In this document: piece by piece, positions 26,111-35,674 of the stretch
How the letters are laid out: each line of letters starts with the position of its first letter
Numbering within the stretch: position 1 is the stretch's first letter
Assembly: GCA_903867225.1 (NCBI GenBank)
Contig: CAIPQN010000004.1
Span: forward strand, 1-41,661
Direction of reading: 5' to 3'
Source of the DNA: an uncultured Pseudomonadota bacterium
GTDB taxonomy: Bacteria > Pseudomonadota > Gammaproteobacteria > Methylococcales > Methylomonadaceae
Length of the DNA stretch: 41,661 nucleotides
The notes under the pieces: model-generated
Told to the model about the DNA's origin: nothing
The model's input: only the letters and a program-made list of their open reading frames with translations
The model's database searches: none
Program-made: the position numbers and the translations under genes

Positions 26111-27106
26111 ATGAAAATTTTAATTGTTGATGACAACGAACAAATGCGTACTTTGTTAACGCTTACATTTGCCCAACATGCTAACCATGAAATCCTTCAG
26201 GCAACAAATGGTGAAGAAGCATTAAGCATAGTAAATCAGTGCCATCCAGAGGTTATTTTGTTAGATGTCAAAATGAGTGGCGAGTTAGATGGCATTGAAG
26301 TGTGTAGACAAATTAAATCGTCGATAAACAAAGATATTGCCATTATTTTAATTTCAGCCAACACTGAAATGTCTTGTATTGAACGCGGTGTAGATGCTGG
26401 AGCTGATATGTATTTATCCAAGCCATTTAGTCCGATACATTTGTTACAAATCATTGAAACATTTCAGAATAATGTAAAACCTGATATTCAAAAAACAATG
26501 TTAGAAGTACCGTCTCAATTGAAACCGCCGACTGAAATGCTTGAGATTTACAGTTCGTTACCAGGATTAAATGCAGAAAGATTGTCTATTTTGGAAAAAA
26601 TGTTTGGTGGTTCTCAGGAAAAGGTTTTTGAAACTGTTAAGCAGTTTTTAAATGGTTTTCAGGACTATCCACAAGAAATCAAAAATTTGCTAGAAACAGC
26701 ACAAAATGATTTAGCGTGTAATAAACTTCATACATTAAAAGGGTCTGCATTTACCATTGGCGCAAATGAAATAGCAAATTTAGCCGCTGAAATAGAATCG
26801 ATTGTTAAAAACAGCGGCGATGCAAATGAAAAAATGTCTGAGCTTTATCATGCTTGGGACATTCTTGTTGATACGGTTAATCATTTCAACACCACTGATT
26901 TATCAGCATTTGAAAATGATTTAACTGAAATTGCGGGGCGTTTACAAAATGATGAGCTAATTTCTCCAGTATTATTTGAATCGTTAAAAAACAATATGAA
27001 ATCAAATTTGCTCAACGATGATATTGAACTCTTAATCAAAAAAATAAAAAGTTATGATTACGAATCGGCATTGGTGTTAATTCAAAAATTGCTTATTAAC
27101 CATTAA
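26111..27106 (+). CDS. Response regulator with C-terminal Hpt domain
   Basis: A 331-residue phosphotransfer protein. The receiver (1-120) has DD at 7-8, phospho-acceptor Asp in ILLDVKMSG and Lys in LSKPFSP. An Hpt domain (about 150-240) has the phospho-His in LHTLKGSAFTIGA. The last about 85 residues are helical with no recognised domain. There is no DNA-binding or enzymatic output, so it probably shuttles phosphate between hybrid kinases and other regulators. Its 3' end overlaps the convergent MASE1 hybrid kinase gene by four bases, and its 5' end is divergent from a PAS kinase, so it is enclosed by kinase genes. Confidence 0.88.
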   Translation: MKILIVDDNEQMRTLLTLTFAQHANHEILQATNGEEALSIVNQCHPEVILLDVKMSGELDGIEVCRQIKSSINKDIAIILISANTEMSCIERGVDAGADMYLSKPFSPIHLLQIIETFQNNVKPDIQKTMLEVPSQLKPPTEMLEIYSSLPGLNAERLSILEKMFGGSQEKVFETVKQFLNGFQDYPQEIKNLLETAQNDLACNKLHTLKGSAFTIGANEIANLAAEIESIVKNSGDANEKMSELYHAWDILVDTVNHFNTTDLSAFENDLTEIAGRLQNDELISPVLFESLKNNMKSNLLNDDIELLIKKIKSYDYESALVLIQKLLINH

Positions 27107-30100
27107 ATTTCAGTTGAATTTGGATGTATCGCCTGACATAAAACTCGAATCAATTCTTCGGGATTTACAGGTTTTCTAATGAAATAATTCATACCAATGT
27201 CTAAACATTTTTGTTGCTCTTCGCTAGTCACGCCAGCGGTTAAGGCGATAATCGGTAAATTCGCGTAAATTTCTTTTGACCGAATTTTTGTTGTCGCTTC
27301 CAATCCTCCCATTTCAGGCATATTTACATCCATGAGAATCGCGTCATAAGTATGCTGTTCAAGTAATGCCAATACTTCAAGTCCAGTTTGGGCAACATCG
27401 ACGTTTATCTTGGTAAGTTTTAAAAATTCACACACCACTTGTTGATTGATTAAATTATCTTCGGCGACCAAAACGGTTGAACCTGCCAGTAATCCCGCGT
27501 ATTCGTGGAGTTTTAACGATAATGTGCCTTGTTTTTTAACGCTGTGTTGGACGGTGGCATTATTAACTTTTGCCGATTCAGAACCCACATCGAGCCATAA
27601 ATTAAACGAAAATGAACTGCCTTTTCCTAATTCGCTGTCAATTTCAAACTGTGAATCCATAAGCTGTAACATATTATGACTAATCGCTAATCCAAGTCCT
27701 GTACCACCAAAACGACGTGTAATCGACGCATCGACTTGGCTAAATGGTTTGCATAATTTTTCTCGGTCATTTTCAGCAATGCCAATTCCCGTATCATTCA
27801 CACTAAAACGCAATTGGACACGTTCTTGTTCATGTTCGAGTAACTCAAGTTTTAATTGAATTTCACCTTGTTCGGTAAATTTGAACGCATTACCCAGCAA
27901 ATTAGAAAGAATTTGTTGAATTCTCGCCATGTCACCGACCAAATTTGTCGGAATGTTTGAATCGGATTCGATGCTAAATTCAATCGCTTTATTTTCAGCT
28001 GAAATTGAAAATAAATTATGTAAATTGCGTAACAGCGTGACGAGCTTAAAATCAGTTTTTTCGATCACAAATTTCCCCGATTCGATTTTAGAAAAATCTA
28101 AAATATCGTTGAGAATCGCCAATAAACTGACCGAAGACGTGTAAATTTTCTCCAGATAATCGCGTATTTCAGGTGATAATTGTTTGTTGAGAGCTAATTG
28201 AGATAAACCAATAATTCCATTCATCGGCGTGCGAATTTCATGGCTCATATTCGCTAAAAAATCGGATTTTGATTGCGCTAAAGTTTCTGCCGCGACTTTT
28301 GCTTCTAACATCATTTTTTCATGTTCTTTGTTTTCTGTTATATCAACCGAGATACCAATGAGATAATCAGGTTCACCCATTTCATTCAAAACAGGTTTTT
28401 TATAAGTATGTACGATTCTATTTTGACGCAAATCGGCATTCCAAACTGCTTCTTCAAATTCAACAAGATTATTGCTATCAAAAATTGCGTTGTCGTTTTC
28501 TAAAAATTTTGTGATTTGTTCCACAGGAAAAAACTGACTGCCCGTGGTGTTTTTCAAATCAGAAAATTTCATTCCCCACTGCATTTCACAGGCGAAATTC
28601 ATCAGAACGATTCGACATTGACTATCTTTAACAAAAACAGGCAGAGGCATCAAATTGATGATTTCATGTAATCGTTGCTCACTTTTTGCCAACGCATCGG
28701 CTTTTTCTTCCACCAATACTTTTAACAAATATCCGCGTCCAGACGAAATCAACACCGCGATATTTAAAATACTCGATAACAGAAAACTGACAATCAAACT
28801 GAGTAAAATACTTTCTCTTTCATGGTAATAAGTAAAGTAATCAGGTGTTGGTGTAATTTCAAATCGCCATTTATGATTTCCCGCTAAAATTTTCGATACG
28901 CTAAAAATAGACTCTTTAGCAAACGCAGGAGAGAAAGCTATTTGATTGGAAAATAAAACGCCTTGTGAATGTATTGGTGATTCATCGGTCAACAGAAAAT
29001 TCAATTTATTCGTGTTGATTACTTCATGTGTTTCTGGACTTAATAATTTTGAATTTACTACGCTTTTTATTAATTCATCTATTTCAAATACCGCACTCAC
29101 ATAACTCACGATATTTTCTTGGCGTTGCGTTACTGTTTCATGGGGATAATTATTTTTATAGATAGGAATATAGGCGATAAATGCACCGTATTGTTTTTGT
29201 TGGCTTTGAACTAATGTAATTTTAGGTGTCAAACTAATCGTATTAAAATCTCGCGCATAATCCAAAACTTCTCGACGGGATTTTTCAGAATATAAGTTGT
29301 ATCCAATTGCCGCTGAATTGAGTAAAAGTGGTTCAATGTAGGTTACAGGCACATACTTTTCTTGGGTATTGGCGCGTATCTTTTTTTTGTTTTCATCTAA
29401 TTGCGTAATTTCAAACTCTGAATTCACTTCTTCACTTTCTTTTCTTACAGACGATTCAAAATCTTTTCTATTTTTATCAAAAATTATCGGACTCCAACCA
29501 ATCGCATGAATGCCTTTTAAATTTTTAAGAAAAGAAGACGTAACGATATAAAAATCATGGCGAGTCACTTGCTCTGACGCGTTGTAAAAAATTTGCAGCG
29601 TCGATAAAACGTCTAAATTTTTTTCTACCATTTCTTCAAATGCCATTTGTATTTCAAACGATTGCTTGGCAAATGTTAATTTTATATTTTCTAATTCTTT
29701 TTGCCTTTGGTGAAAAAAGAAAATGGTAATGCAAAAAAATGCAATAAATGAACTAATCGCAATCGTGAGTTTTCTGTCTTTGGCGTAATGATATTGGGGA
29801 GAGAAAAAAACAAGAATTAACGGGGTAAAAATAGCAATTCCAATCGCATCACCAATCCACCATGTTAACCAATTATCTAACGAATTCAGCCACGGAATTT
29901 TATTGGCAAATGATAAAGTCAAAATGGAAATGCTGGCATTCACTAAAGAACTCAACATCGCACCATAAAACATGAAACTAATAATGTGTTTTTCAGTGGC
30001 TAGTGGATTCGGAAAATCTGCAAATCGTTTAACGAGATAGGTGCCAACGATAGCTTGTGAGGTTGCGCCTAATGCCATCACAACAGCGAGGAGGACAGCT

Positions 30101-30396
30101 TTATAATCGACATCATCTATCGCGGTATTCAATAACACGGTAGACAAATTGATGAAAAATGAACCGATAAAAACGCCAAATCCAGCGCGATAACCCAGCA
30201 GTAAAACACCCGCTAATGCGATGCCCGAAGGCGGATAAATTGCCGTCGCATAATCAGGTGGAATGGCTATTAACGTCCCAAAATATCCTGTGATGTAACA
30301 AGAAAATGCGAGAAAAATAATTTGAGCGATGGGGTAAATTTTATGTTGTAAAAAATCTTTTAAAGTCGTTAGTTTTTGATTTTTCATTGGTTTCAT
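27103..30396 (-). CDS. MASE1-CHASE-PAS hybrid histidine kinase
   Basis: A 1097-residue inner-membrane kinase. A MASE1 membrane sensor (about 17-215, with AIYPPSGIALAGVLLLGYRAG) is followed by another TM and a periplasmic CHASE domain (about 235-525, FEEMVEKNLDVLSTLQIFYNA), a TM near 530-555, PAS (about 565-690), HisKA with H719 in [10 protein letters not shown], HATPase ([10 protein letters not shown]) and one receiver (about 972-1090, AILMDVNMPEMGG). The family senses extracytoplasmic ligands; the ligand here is unknown. It is 31 bases downstream of the kinase at 30428 on the same strand, so the two form an operon. It has no Hpt, so the receiver-Hpt protein encoded at 26111 could serve as relay. 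An in-frame ATG three codons later is an alternative start. Confidence 0.9.
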   Translation of the reverse strand: MKPMKNQKLTTLKDFLQHKIYPIAQIIFLAFSCYITGYFGTLIAIPPDYATAIYPPSGIALAGVLLLGYRAGFGVFIGSFFINLSTVLLNTAIDDVDYKAVLLAVVMALGATSQAIVGTYLVKRFADFPNPLATEKHIISFMFYGAMLSSLVNASISILTLSFANKIPWLNSLDNWLTWWIGDAIGIAIFTPLILVFFSPQYHYAKDRKLTIAISSFIAFFCITIFFFHQRQKELENIKLTFAKQSFEIQMAFEEMVEKNLDVLSTLQIFYNASEQVTRHDFYIVTSSFLKNLKGIHAIGWSPIIFDKNRKDFESSVRKESEEVNSEFEITQLDENKKKIRANTQEKYVPVTYIEPLLLNSAAIGYNLYSEKSRREVLDYARDFNTISLTPKITLVQSQQKQYGAFIAYIPIYKNNYPHETVTQRQENIVSYVSAVFEIDELIKSVVNSKLLSPETHEVINTNKLNFLLTDESPIHSQGVLFSNQIAFSPAFAKESIFSVSKILAGNHKWRFEITPTPDYFTYYHERESILLSLIVSFLLSSILNIAVLISSGRGYLLKVLVEEKADALAKSEQRLHEIINLMPLPVFVKDSQCRIVLMNFACEMQWGMKFSDLKNTTGSQFFPVEQITKFLENDNAIFDSNNLVEFEEAVWNADLRQNRIVHTYKKPVLNEMGEPDYLIGISVDITENKEHEKMMLEAKVAAETLAQSKSDFLANMSHEIRTPMNGIIGLSQLALNKQLSPEIRDYLEKIYTSSVSLLAILNDILDFSKIESGKFVIEKTDFKLVTLLRNLHNLFSISAENKAIEFSIESDSNIPTNLVGDMARIQQILSNLLGNAFKFTEQGEIQLKLELLEHEQERVQLRFSVNDTGIGIAENDREKLCKPFSQVDASITRRFGGTGLGLAISHNMLQLMDSQFEIDSELGKGSSFSFNLWLDVGSESAKVNNATVQHSVKKQGTLSLKLHEYAGLLAGSTVLVAEDNLINQQVVCEFLKLTKINVDVAQTGLEVLALLEQHTYDAILMDVNMPEMGGLEATTKIRSKEIYANLPIIALTAGVTSEEQQKCLDIGMNYFIRKPVNPEELIRVLCQAIHPNSTEI

Positions 30397-30427
30397 ATAA
30401 ATAATGCGTGAACTTTGCCACGATATT

Positions 30428-32023
30428 TTAAATACCGTATTTCATAATGGGAAATAACAATCTAAACGTCGTGCCGTGATTCGATTCGCTCATGTCGGAA
30501 TTGACAATAATATGCCCAAGCGCAGAATGCACCAAGCCTGTTAATGTTGATAATCCCAAACCAGTGCCTTCGCCTTGCGGTTTGGTGGTGAAAAATGGAT
30601 CGAAAATTCGATTGATAACTTTGGGTTCAATGCCCGTGCCTTTATCTGATACCGATAACTCAATAAATTCGCCATCTGTCAGGGCGCGACACGCGACACA
30701 TTGCGTATTTTTCTCAATCACTTTTGATAACGAAATTTTAATCAATCCGCCATGTTCTTTCATGGCATCACGCGCATTAACCGCTAAATTCGTGACAATT
30801 TGATGCAACGCAACCACATCAATTTGAATGTCTGAATCGTAATTATCGGTATTTGTGTCAACGCCTCTGATGTCTATAAATTCATCACCATGAATAAATT
30901 CAAGCTGAATTCGACTGGTCAACGCGGGTCGTAACATTTCTAACACATCACTAATGGCAATGGCAGTATGTTCTACACTAATTTCTTTCGCGCTTTGTGT
31001 ATCTTGACGCGAATAAGTCATCATTTTTTCTATTAATGACATCGCTCGTTGACCTGCATTTGCAATTTGTTCGGTATTTGAGGCTAATTCCGCTTTTAAA
31101 CCTTCATCTTTCATGTCATTACGAACGTCATTATTCATTTCGTTGTAGCCCATTATGCACGCCAAAATGTTATTGAAATCGTGAGCAATCCCCGCTGACA
31201 TTCGTCCGATACTTTCTAATTTTTGCAAATGATTCACTTGCTGATTCAGCACTTCATTTTGGGTAATAATTAACTCAAGTTCATCAGCGCGTTTTCCTTT
31301 TTCGAGATTTTGATAGGCTAATTCTTTATTCGCAATCACCAATTCATCAGCGCGTTTTTCTTTTTCGCAGTTTTGATAAATCAGTTCTTCGTTACTGGCG
31401 ATATATTCTTCATTCATCACGGCGATATTTTCATTGGCAATCGCCAATTCCACCGCACGCTTTTCTTTTTCGCAGTTTTGCCAGTACAACTCCGCATTGG
31501 CGATGAGTAATTCTGAGGCGCGTTTTTCTTTTTCACTGTTTTGGAATTTTAATTCTGTATTCGCAATAGCTAATTCATCAGCGCGTTTTCCTTTTTCTTT
31601 CTTGTTAAAAGCGGCTTTTTTGTGTGCGATACCTAAAGCGTGCGATATAGACATTTCAATGGTTACATTTTCCCATTCCATCATCGCGCCTAATTTTTGC
31701 CCGTGTTCATCATTTAACTGACTAATTGTCATTTCTACGATGGCACTGCCCAATTTAAAACTAAATTTTATGGTGTCGTTCAGATTATCAAGCAGCTCCC
31801 TTTGATATGCGGAATTCTGATGGAATTCATTCAAACTTTTTCCAATTAAATCACTCGCTGTTGCGTGAGGAAATTTGTCACGAAACGTGGTGTTACTGTT
31901 ATTAAAAAAGTTTAACGCAGCTGTGTTGATGTGCGTGACGATGTGATTGCAATCTAAAATGACGATATTTACGCTGAGATTATCTAAAACGTTGGCATTA
32001 CATTTGAACTGTTTAGCGTGCAT
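30428..32023 (-). CDS. PAS sensor histidine kinase with tandem coiled-coil repeats
   Basis: A 531-residue soluble kinase paralogous to the one at 24562. PAS at about 12-125, then residues 143-250 consist of tandem 21-residue units of the type EKEKRADELxIANxELxxQN, a long signalling coiled coil. HisKA has H281 in AGIAHDFNNILA, and HATPase has NARDAM, SDKGTGIEP and GEGTGLGLS, with QCVACR retained. The four-Cys insert of the paralogue is replaced by an acidic, Cys-free segment. The Shine-Dalgarno is AGAGGA. It is the first gene of an operon with the MASE1 hybrid kinase. A likely partner is a separate receiver, for example that encoded at 26111. Confidence 0.88.
   Translation of the reverse strand: MHAKQFKCNANVLDNLSVNIVILDCNHIVTHINTAALNFFNNSNTTFRDKFPHATASDLIGKSLNEFHQNSAYQRELLDNLNDTIKFSFKLGSAIVEMTISQLNDEHGQKLGAMMEWENVTIEMSISHALGIAHKKAAFNKKEKGKRADELAIANTELKFQNSEKEKRASELLIANAELYWQNCEKEKRAVELAIANENIAVMNEEYIASNEELIYQNCEKEKRADELVIANKELAYQNLEKGKRADELELIITQNEVLNQQVNHLQKLESIGRMSAGIAHDFNNILACIMGYNEMNNDVRNDMKDEGLKAELASNTEQIANAGQRAMSLIEKMMTYSRQDTQSAKEISVEHTAIAISDVLEMLRPALTSRIQLEFIHGDEFIDIRGVDTNTDNYDSDIQIDVVALHQIVTNLAVNARDAMKEHGGLIKISLSKVIEKNTQCVACRALTDGEFIELSVSDKGTGIEPKVINRIFDPFFTTKPQGEGTGLGLSTLTGLVHSALGHIIVNSDMSESNHGTTFRLLFPIMKYGI
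31274..31597 (-). repeat. 63-base tandem coding repeat (coiled coil)
   Basis: Repeat units within the kinase gene at 30428. The anchor AATTC at the plus-strand start of each unit occurs at 31341, 31446, 31509 and 31572, spacings of 105, 63 and 63 bases; another 63-base step leads to 31278. The 105-base unit contains 42 extra bases, i.e. two extra heptads. All spacings are multiples of 21 bases, keeping the heptad register. Confidence 0.85.
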
Positions 32024-32086
32024 TAAAATCCTCTTAATTTTGTGTTTAAGGCTTGGATTATGCGCTTTTTCTCAAAAGTATATTTT

Positions 32087-32815
32087 TTATCGGGAGTTTT
32101 GCATCAGCATTTTTAATTCGGAAACGGTTTGCCCTAAACCTGAAAAAATGGCTTGTGCGATGATTGAATGTCCGATGTTGAGTTCAACAATTTCTGGAAT
32201 TGCACAAATGGCTTGGACGTTATGAAAATGCAAACCGTGTCCTGCGTTCACTTGCAAACCAGCGGCATGAGCATATTTTGCGGCGTGTTGAATTCGTGTT
32301 AATTCATTGAGTTGTTCGACACGATTTGGCGCGTCGGCATACGCGCCTGTATGTAATTCAATCACGGGTACGCCTGCTTTTATGGCGGCATCAATTTGGG
32401 CTTCGTCGGGGTCGATAAAAAGTGAAACTTCAATGCCCGCGTTAGCTAATTTCGCGCACGCTATTTGCAAACGTGGCAAATTGTCACGCACATTTAAACC
32501 GCCTTCGGTGGTTAATTCCGTGCGTTTTTCAGGAACTAAACAACAGGCGAAAGGCAAAATTTTGCACGCAATCGCCAACATTTCATCAGTAACCGCCATT
32601 TCAAAATTCAAACGGGTGTGGATATTTTCTTTGAGTAACGCAATATCGCGGTCTTGAATGTGACGACGATCTTCACGCAAATGCGCGGTGATACCGTCTG
32701 CACCCGCTTGTTCAGCGATTAATGCGGCTTGCAAAATGTTGGGGTAATTTGTGCCACGCGCTTGACGAATGGTGGCGACGTGGTCAATGTTTACGCCTAA
32801 AAGAATTGGGTTCAT
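32087..32815 (-). CDS. pdxJ: Pyridoxine 5'-phosphate synthase
   Basis: Condenses 1-deoxy-D-xylulose 5-phosphate with 3-amino-1-hydroxyacetone phosphate to pyridoxine 5'-phosphate, the last ring-forming step of DXP-dependent vitamin B6 synthesis. The 242-residue TIM barrel begins [17 protein letters not shown], and has [18 protein letters not shown], the ELHTGAYAD phosphate-site region and GHGLHFHNV. The ATG at 32815 is chosen over an in-frame ATG at 32863 because a strong GAAGGAG Shine-Dalgarno precedes it and the family N-terminus starts there. Probably monocistronic and divergent from the metal-efflux operon. Confidence 0.96.
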   Translation of the reverse strand: MNPILLGVNIDHVATIRQARGTNYPNILQAALIAEQAGADGITAHLREDRRHIQDRDIALLKENIHTRLNFEMAVTDEMLAIACKILPFACCLVPEKRTELTTEGGLNVRDNLPRLQIACAKLANAGIEVSLFIDPDEAQIDAAIKAGVPVIELHTGAYADAPNRVEQLNELTRIQHAAKYAHAAGLQVNAGHGLHFHNVQAICAIPEIVELNIGHSIIAQAIFSGLGQTVSELKMLMQNSR

Positions 32816-32899
32816 AAAGTTTTCTCCTTCGTTAATTTGAATGGGTAACAACCGCGTTGTCATTTGCGTTAGAGCGCATTATCGCATAGCATTCGCGCC

Positions 32900-33301
32900 A
32901 TGATTTTACAAATTCGAGCCACTTTAGTTTTTCTGTTGATGCTGCTGCAATTAGCGGCACCGCTGATTCACGCTCACACGAATAATGTGACGCATTTTGG
33001 CGTGTCTGTACATTTGCCCGAATTTGAAGAAGTTAACGCTTTACCTAAACACGCGCCTGAATTTGTTGTCTTTAGTTCTCAAAATGACGATATGGTCACG
33101 ATGAGTTCGGGCATCAAAAATGAAACGTCTCAACTTTTTCAAACTGAAAACACGATTTTTGTTCTGCTTCTGTGTTTGTTTTTTATGGTGAGAAAATCAG
33201 AATCACTGTGTTGTTTTTCGTTCAAAACCGAGCCGATTCTCCGCCCATTTTTCCTGAATTTCACTGCGCCACGCGCTCCGCCATTTTTCACGTTTCGTTA
33301 A
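32900..33301 (+). CDS. Small secreted or membrane protein heading the metal-efflux operon
   Basis: A 133-residue protein I do not recognise by domain. It begins with a clear signal peptide (hydrophobic residues about 8-22, cleavage likely near IHAHT), has a short periplasmic segment with scattered His and acidic residues (HTNNVTHFGVSVHLPEFEE), a second hydrophobic stretch (about 85-97) and an Arg/Pro/Phe-rich C-terminus. Small proteins of this shape (CzcI-like or DUF2946-like) often precede Czc operons, where they may sense or buffer metal. There is no clear Shine-Dalgarno, so the start is uncertain. A weak TTGTCA-N17-TATCGC promoter lies at 32857-32885. Confidence 0.5.
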   Translation: MILQIRATLVFLLMLLQLAAPLIHAHTNNVTHFGVSVHLPEFEEVNALPKHAPEFVVFSSQNDDMVTMSSGIKNETSQLFQTENTIFVLLLCLFFMVRKSESLCCFSFKTEPILRPFFLNFTAPRAPPFFTFR

Positions 33302-33362
33302 TCGTTTAGTCACGCAATGCTGGTATGCTTTGCGTTATTTTTACTAACAACGTGGAATTTTC

Positions 33363-34613
33363 ATGTTTTTACCTTTTTTACTTCCGTTACTTTTAATGTC
33401 GATTTTCGCGCACGCTGAAAATTTGCCGCGTGTCGAACATCACGATCCGATGATTGTGGACTCGCAACTTTCGTTAGCGCAACTGGTCGATTTAACCCTC
33501 GAAAAATATCCTGATTCACAATGGCTGGATTCGTTAGAAAACGAAGCGTCCGCGATTAAACAACGTGGAGATAGTTGGTTTTCGGGTTCAGCGCAAGCGT
33601 TTTATCGTTTTCAAGAAGCCAGCAGTTTGCATTTGCATTATAACGATGCAACGGTGCAAGTACCGTTGTGGAATGTGGGGCAACGTGATGCACAGCAACG
33701 AATGGGCGATAAAGCGCAAGTTGATAGCTCCATGCAAGCGGCAGCCACAAAATGGCGCGTGGCAGGTTTAGTCCGTGCGGCATTATGGGATATTTCGTTG
33801 CAAGAATTACGTTTGCAACAAGTTCAAACCGAACTCGCCACCGCTGAACAATTAGTAAACGATGTAAAACGTCGTGTTCAAACAGGTGATTTAGCTGAAA
33901 CCGATTCACTATTAGCCCAAACCGAAGTGTTGCAAAAACGTTCCGCGCAAACATTAGCCGAAGCCGAAGTCATGCACGCTCGCAAACGCTACAGTTCCAT
34001 TACCCAATCGATAAAAGTCCCTGCAAATTTTCAAGAAACGTTAACGAAACAGAAAGAAATCGAACAAACACACCCTGCGTTGCAAGCGATAAATTCACAA
34101 ATCGAACGTAAGCAAGCAGAGTTGGAAGCGTTACATTTAGTGGGTTCTGGGCAATCTAGCGTGGTGTTTGGCATTAACAGTGATCGTTATAGCGCGGGAA
34201 AAGGCGGAAAGGAAATTAGTAATAATCTGGAAAGTTTGAGCCTCGGAATCACTGTGCCATTTGGAGGTGAAAAACATCTCGCACCACAAACCGCAGCGTT
34301 AAATGTCGAATTAAACAAACTCCGTTCTGAGCGTGATCAACTTTTTCGGGATTTAGAACAAAATCACCACGAAGCTGAACATAATTTACAAGTCAATCAA
34401 GTTGAATTAGAAATTTCAAACGAACTAAAAACGGTTGCTGAAAAGCATTTGAAAATGACACAACTGAGTTTTTCAGTGGGTGAAATTGATTTGATTGATT
34501 TATTAAAAATCCAATCTCAAACTCAACTCGCGGTATTAACTGCGAAAGAACGCGCTATTACATTACAACGTGATTTTGCTTTTTATAATCAAGCAGTCGG
34601 ACTTTTACCATGA
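33363..34613 (+). CDS. czcC: Outer-membrane efflux protein, CzcC/TolC family
   Basis: A 416-residue outer-membrane channel subunit of a tripartite heavy-metal RND pump. It has a signal peptide (residues 1-17, ending FAHA) and long amphipathic helices with the pseudo-repeat of the family: LRLQQVQTELATAEQLVNDVKRRVQTGDLAETDSL in the first half and FSVGEIDLIDLLKIQSQTQLA in the second. It is shorter and more divergent than TolC itself, as usual for CzcC. GTGGA is a fair Shine-Dalgarno. Its stop overlaps the czcB start in ATGA. Named by operon position and RND type; the metal is not determined. Confidence 0.88.
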   Translation: MFLPFLLPLLLMSIFAHAENLPRVEHHDPMIVDSQLSLAQLVDLTLEKYPDSQWLDSLENEASAIKQRGDSWFSGSAQAFYRFQEASSLHLHYNDATVQVPLWNVGQRDAQQRMGDKAQVDSSMQAAATKWRVAGLVRAALWDISLQELRLQQVQTELATAEQLVNDVKRRVQTGDLAETDSLLAQTEVLQKRSAQTLAEAEVMHARKRYSSITQSIKVPANFQETLTKQKEIEQTHPALQAINSQIERKQAELEALHLVGSGQSSVVFGINSDRYSAGKGGKEISNNLESLSLGITVPFGGEKHLAPQTAALNVELNKLRSERDQLFRDLEQNHHEAEHNLQVNQVELEISNELKTVAEKHLKMTQLSFSVGEIDLIDLLKIQSQTQLAVLTAKERAITLQRDFAFYNQAVGLLP

Positions 34614-35674
34614 AACGTTTTATATTTTTATTAGCTTTAAGTTCATCGATTTTTGCTGCTGAACAAAATGTGCAATTAACCGCTGAACATATTGAACGCT
34701 TGGGAATTGTGCAAGGAAAATTAGTTCGCACGACTGAAATCCCCGTGTTATTTGCACCCGCAAAAGTGCTAATTCCACCCAATAATGAATACATTGTCAG
34801 TGCTTCACAATCGGGCATTATTAACCAACTTAATGCGTCGCTCGGTGATGAAGTGAAAAAAGGCGAAGTGTTAGCACAAATCGACAGCCCAAATTTATTG
34901 AGTTTGCAAAGCAATTATTTGAAAGCAACTGGCGTGATGCAATTAGCACAACAGGCATATCAACGTGATAAAACCTTGGCACACGAAGGCATTATTGCGA
35001 ATCGGCGCGTGCAAGAAACGCAAAGCCAATTCAACGCCGCGTCGCTCGATGTTCAAGAAACGAAACGTCTTTTGGAAATTTCGGGCGGTAGTGCGAATGG
35101 TCAATTAAACAGTCATTTAGCGATTCGTTCGCCGATTTCTGGCGTAGTCATTGAGCGCATGGCAGTCGCTGGAACGCGCATTGATAGCCTCACGCCGTTA
35201 TATCGTGTCGCTGATTTACACACGTTGTGGCTAGAAATTGCAATTCCACAAGAACGTATTGCAGATGTGAAAGTGGGCGATTCGGTAGACATTGAAAATA
35301 CCAAGTTTAATGCTGAAATCAGTTTACTGGGGCAAAGTGTAAATGCTGAAAATCAAACCATTTTGGCACGAGCGGTTATCAAAAATGCTCCGAAACAAAT
35401 TCGCGCGGGACAAAAATTGAACGTTCAAATCAAGCAAATCAGCAAACAAATTGTGTTTAAAGTACCGAACACGGCGATTGCTCAAAATGACAACAATGCG
35501 TTTTTATTTGTTCGCAGTACAACGGGTTTTGATGCAAAACCTATCACCATTGTCGGCAAACAAGATGAAGAATCGATTATCAGTGGTGCATTCACGGGCG
35601 ACGAAACTATTGCAATTAAAGGCGCGGCGGTCTTGAAAGCCAATTGGTTGGGCGTGGGGAGTGCTGAACAATGA
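34610..35674 (+). CDS. czcB: Periplasmic adaptor (membrane fusion protein) CzcB-like
   Basis: A 354-residue adaptor linking the RND pump to the outer-membrane channel. It has a signal peptide (1-16, ending FAA), an N-terminal lipoyl half-motif (GIINQLNASLGDEVKKGEVLAQIDSPNLL), a helical hairpin (about 95-150), the second lipoyl half (AIRSPISGVVIERMAVAGTRI) and beta-barrel and membrane-proximal domains. No His-rich or Met-rich metal-binding extension is visible at either terminus. It overlaps czcC upstream by ATGA, and downstream overlaps not czcA but a toxin-like gene, again by ATGA. Confidence 0.88.
   Translation: MKRFIFLLALSSSIFAAEQNVQLTAEHIERLGIVQGKLVRTTEIPVLFAPAKVLIPPNNEYIVSASQSGIINQLNASLGDEVKKGEVLAQIDSPNLLSLQSNYLKATGVMQLAQQAYQRDKTLAHEGIIANRRVQETQSQFNAASLDVQETKRLLEISGGSANGQLNSHLAIRSPISGVVIERMAVAGTRIDSLTPLYRVADLHTLWLEIAIPQERIADVKVGDSVDIENTKFNAEISLLGQSVNAENQTILARAVIKNAPKQIRAGQKLNVQIKQISKQIVFKVPNTAIAQNDNNAFLFVRSTTGFDAKPITIVGKQDEESIISGAFTGDETIAIKGAAVLKANWLGVGSAEQ

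Noticed and set aside
33312-33335. ACGCAA/TTGCGT hairpin followed by a T-rich stretch before czcC
   Set aside because: The stem is short and interrupted, with a mismatch, and the T-run is broken. It is too weak to call a terminator or attenuator.
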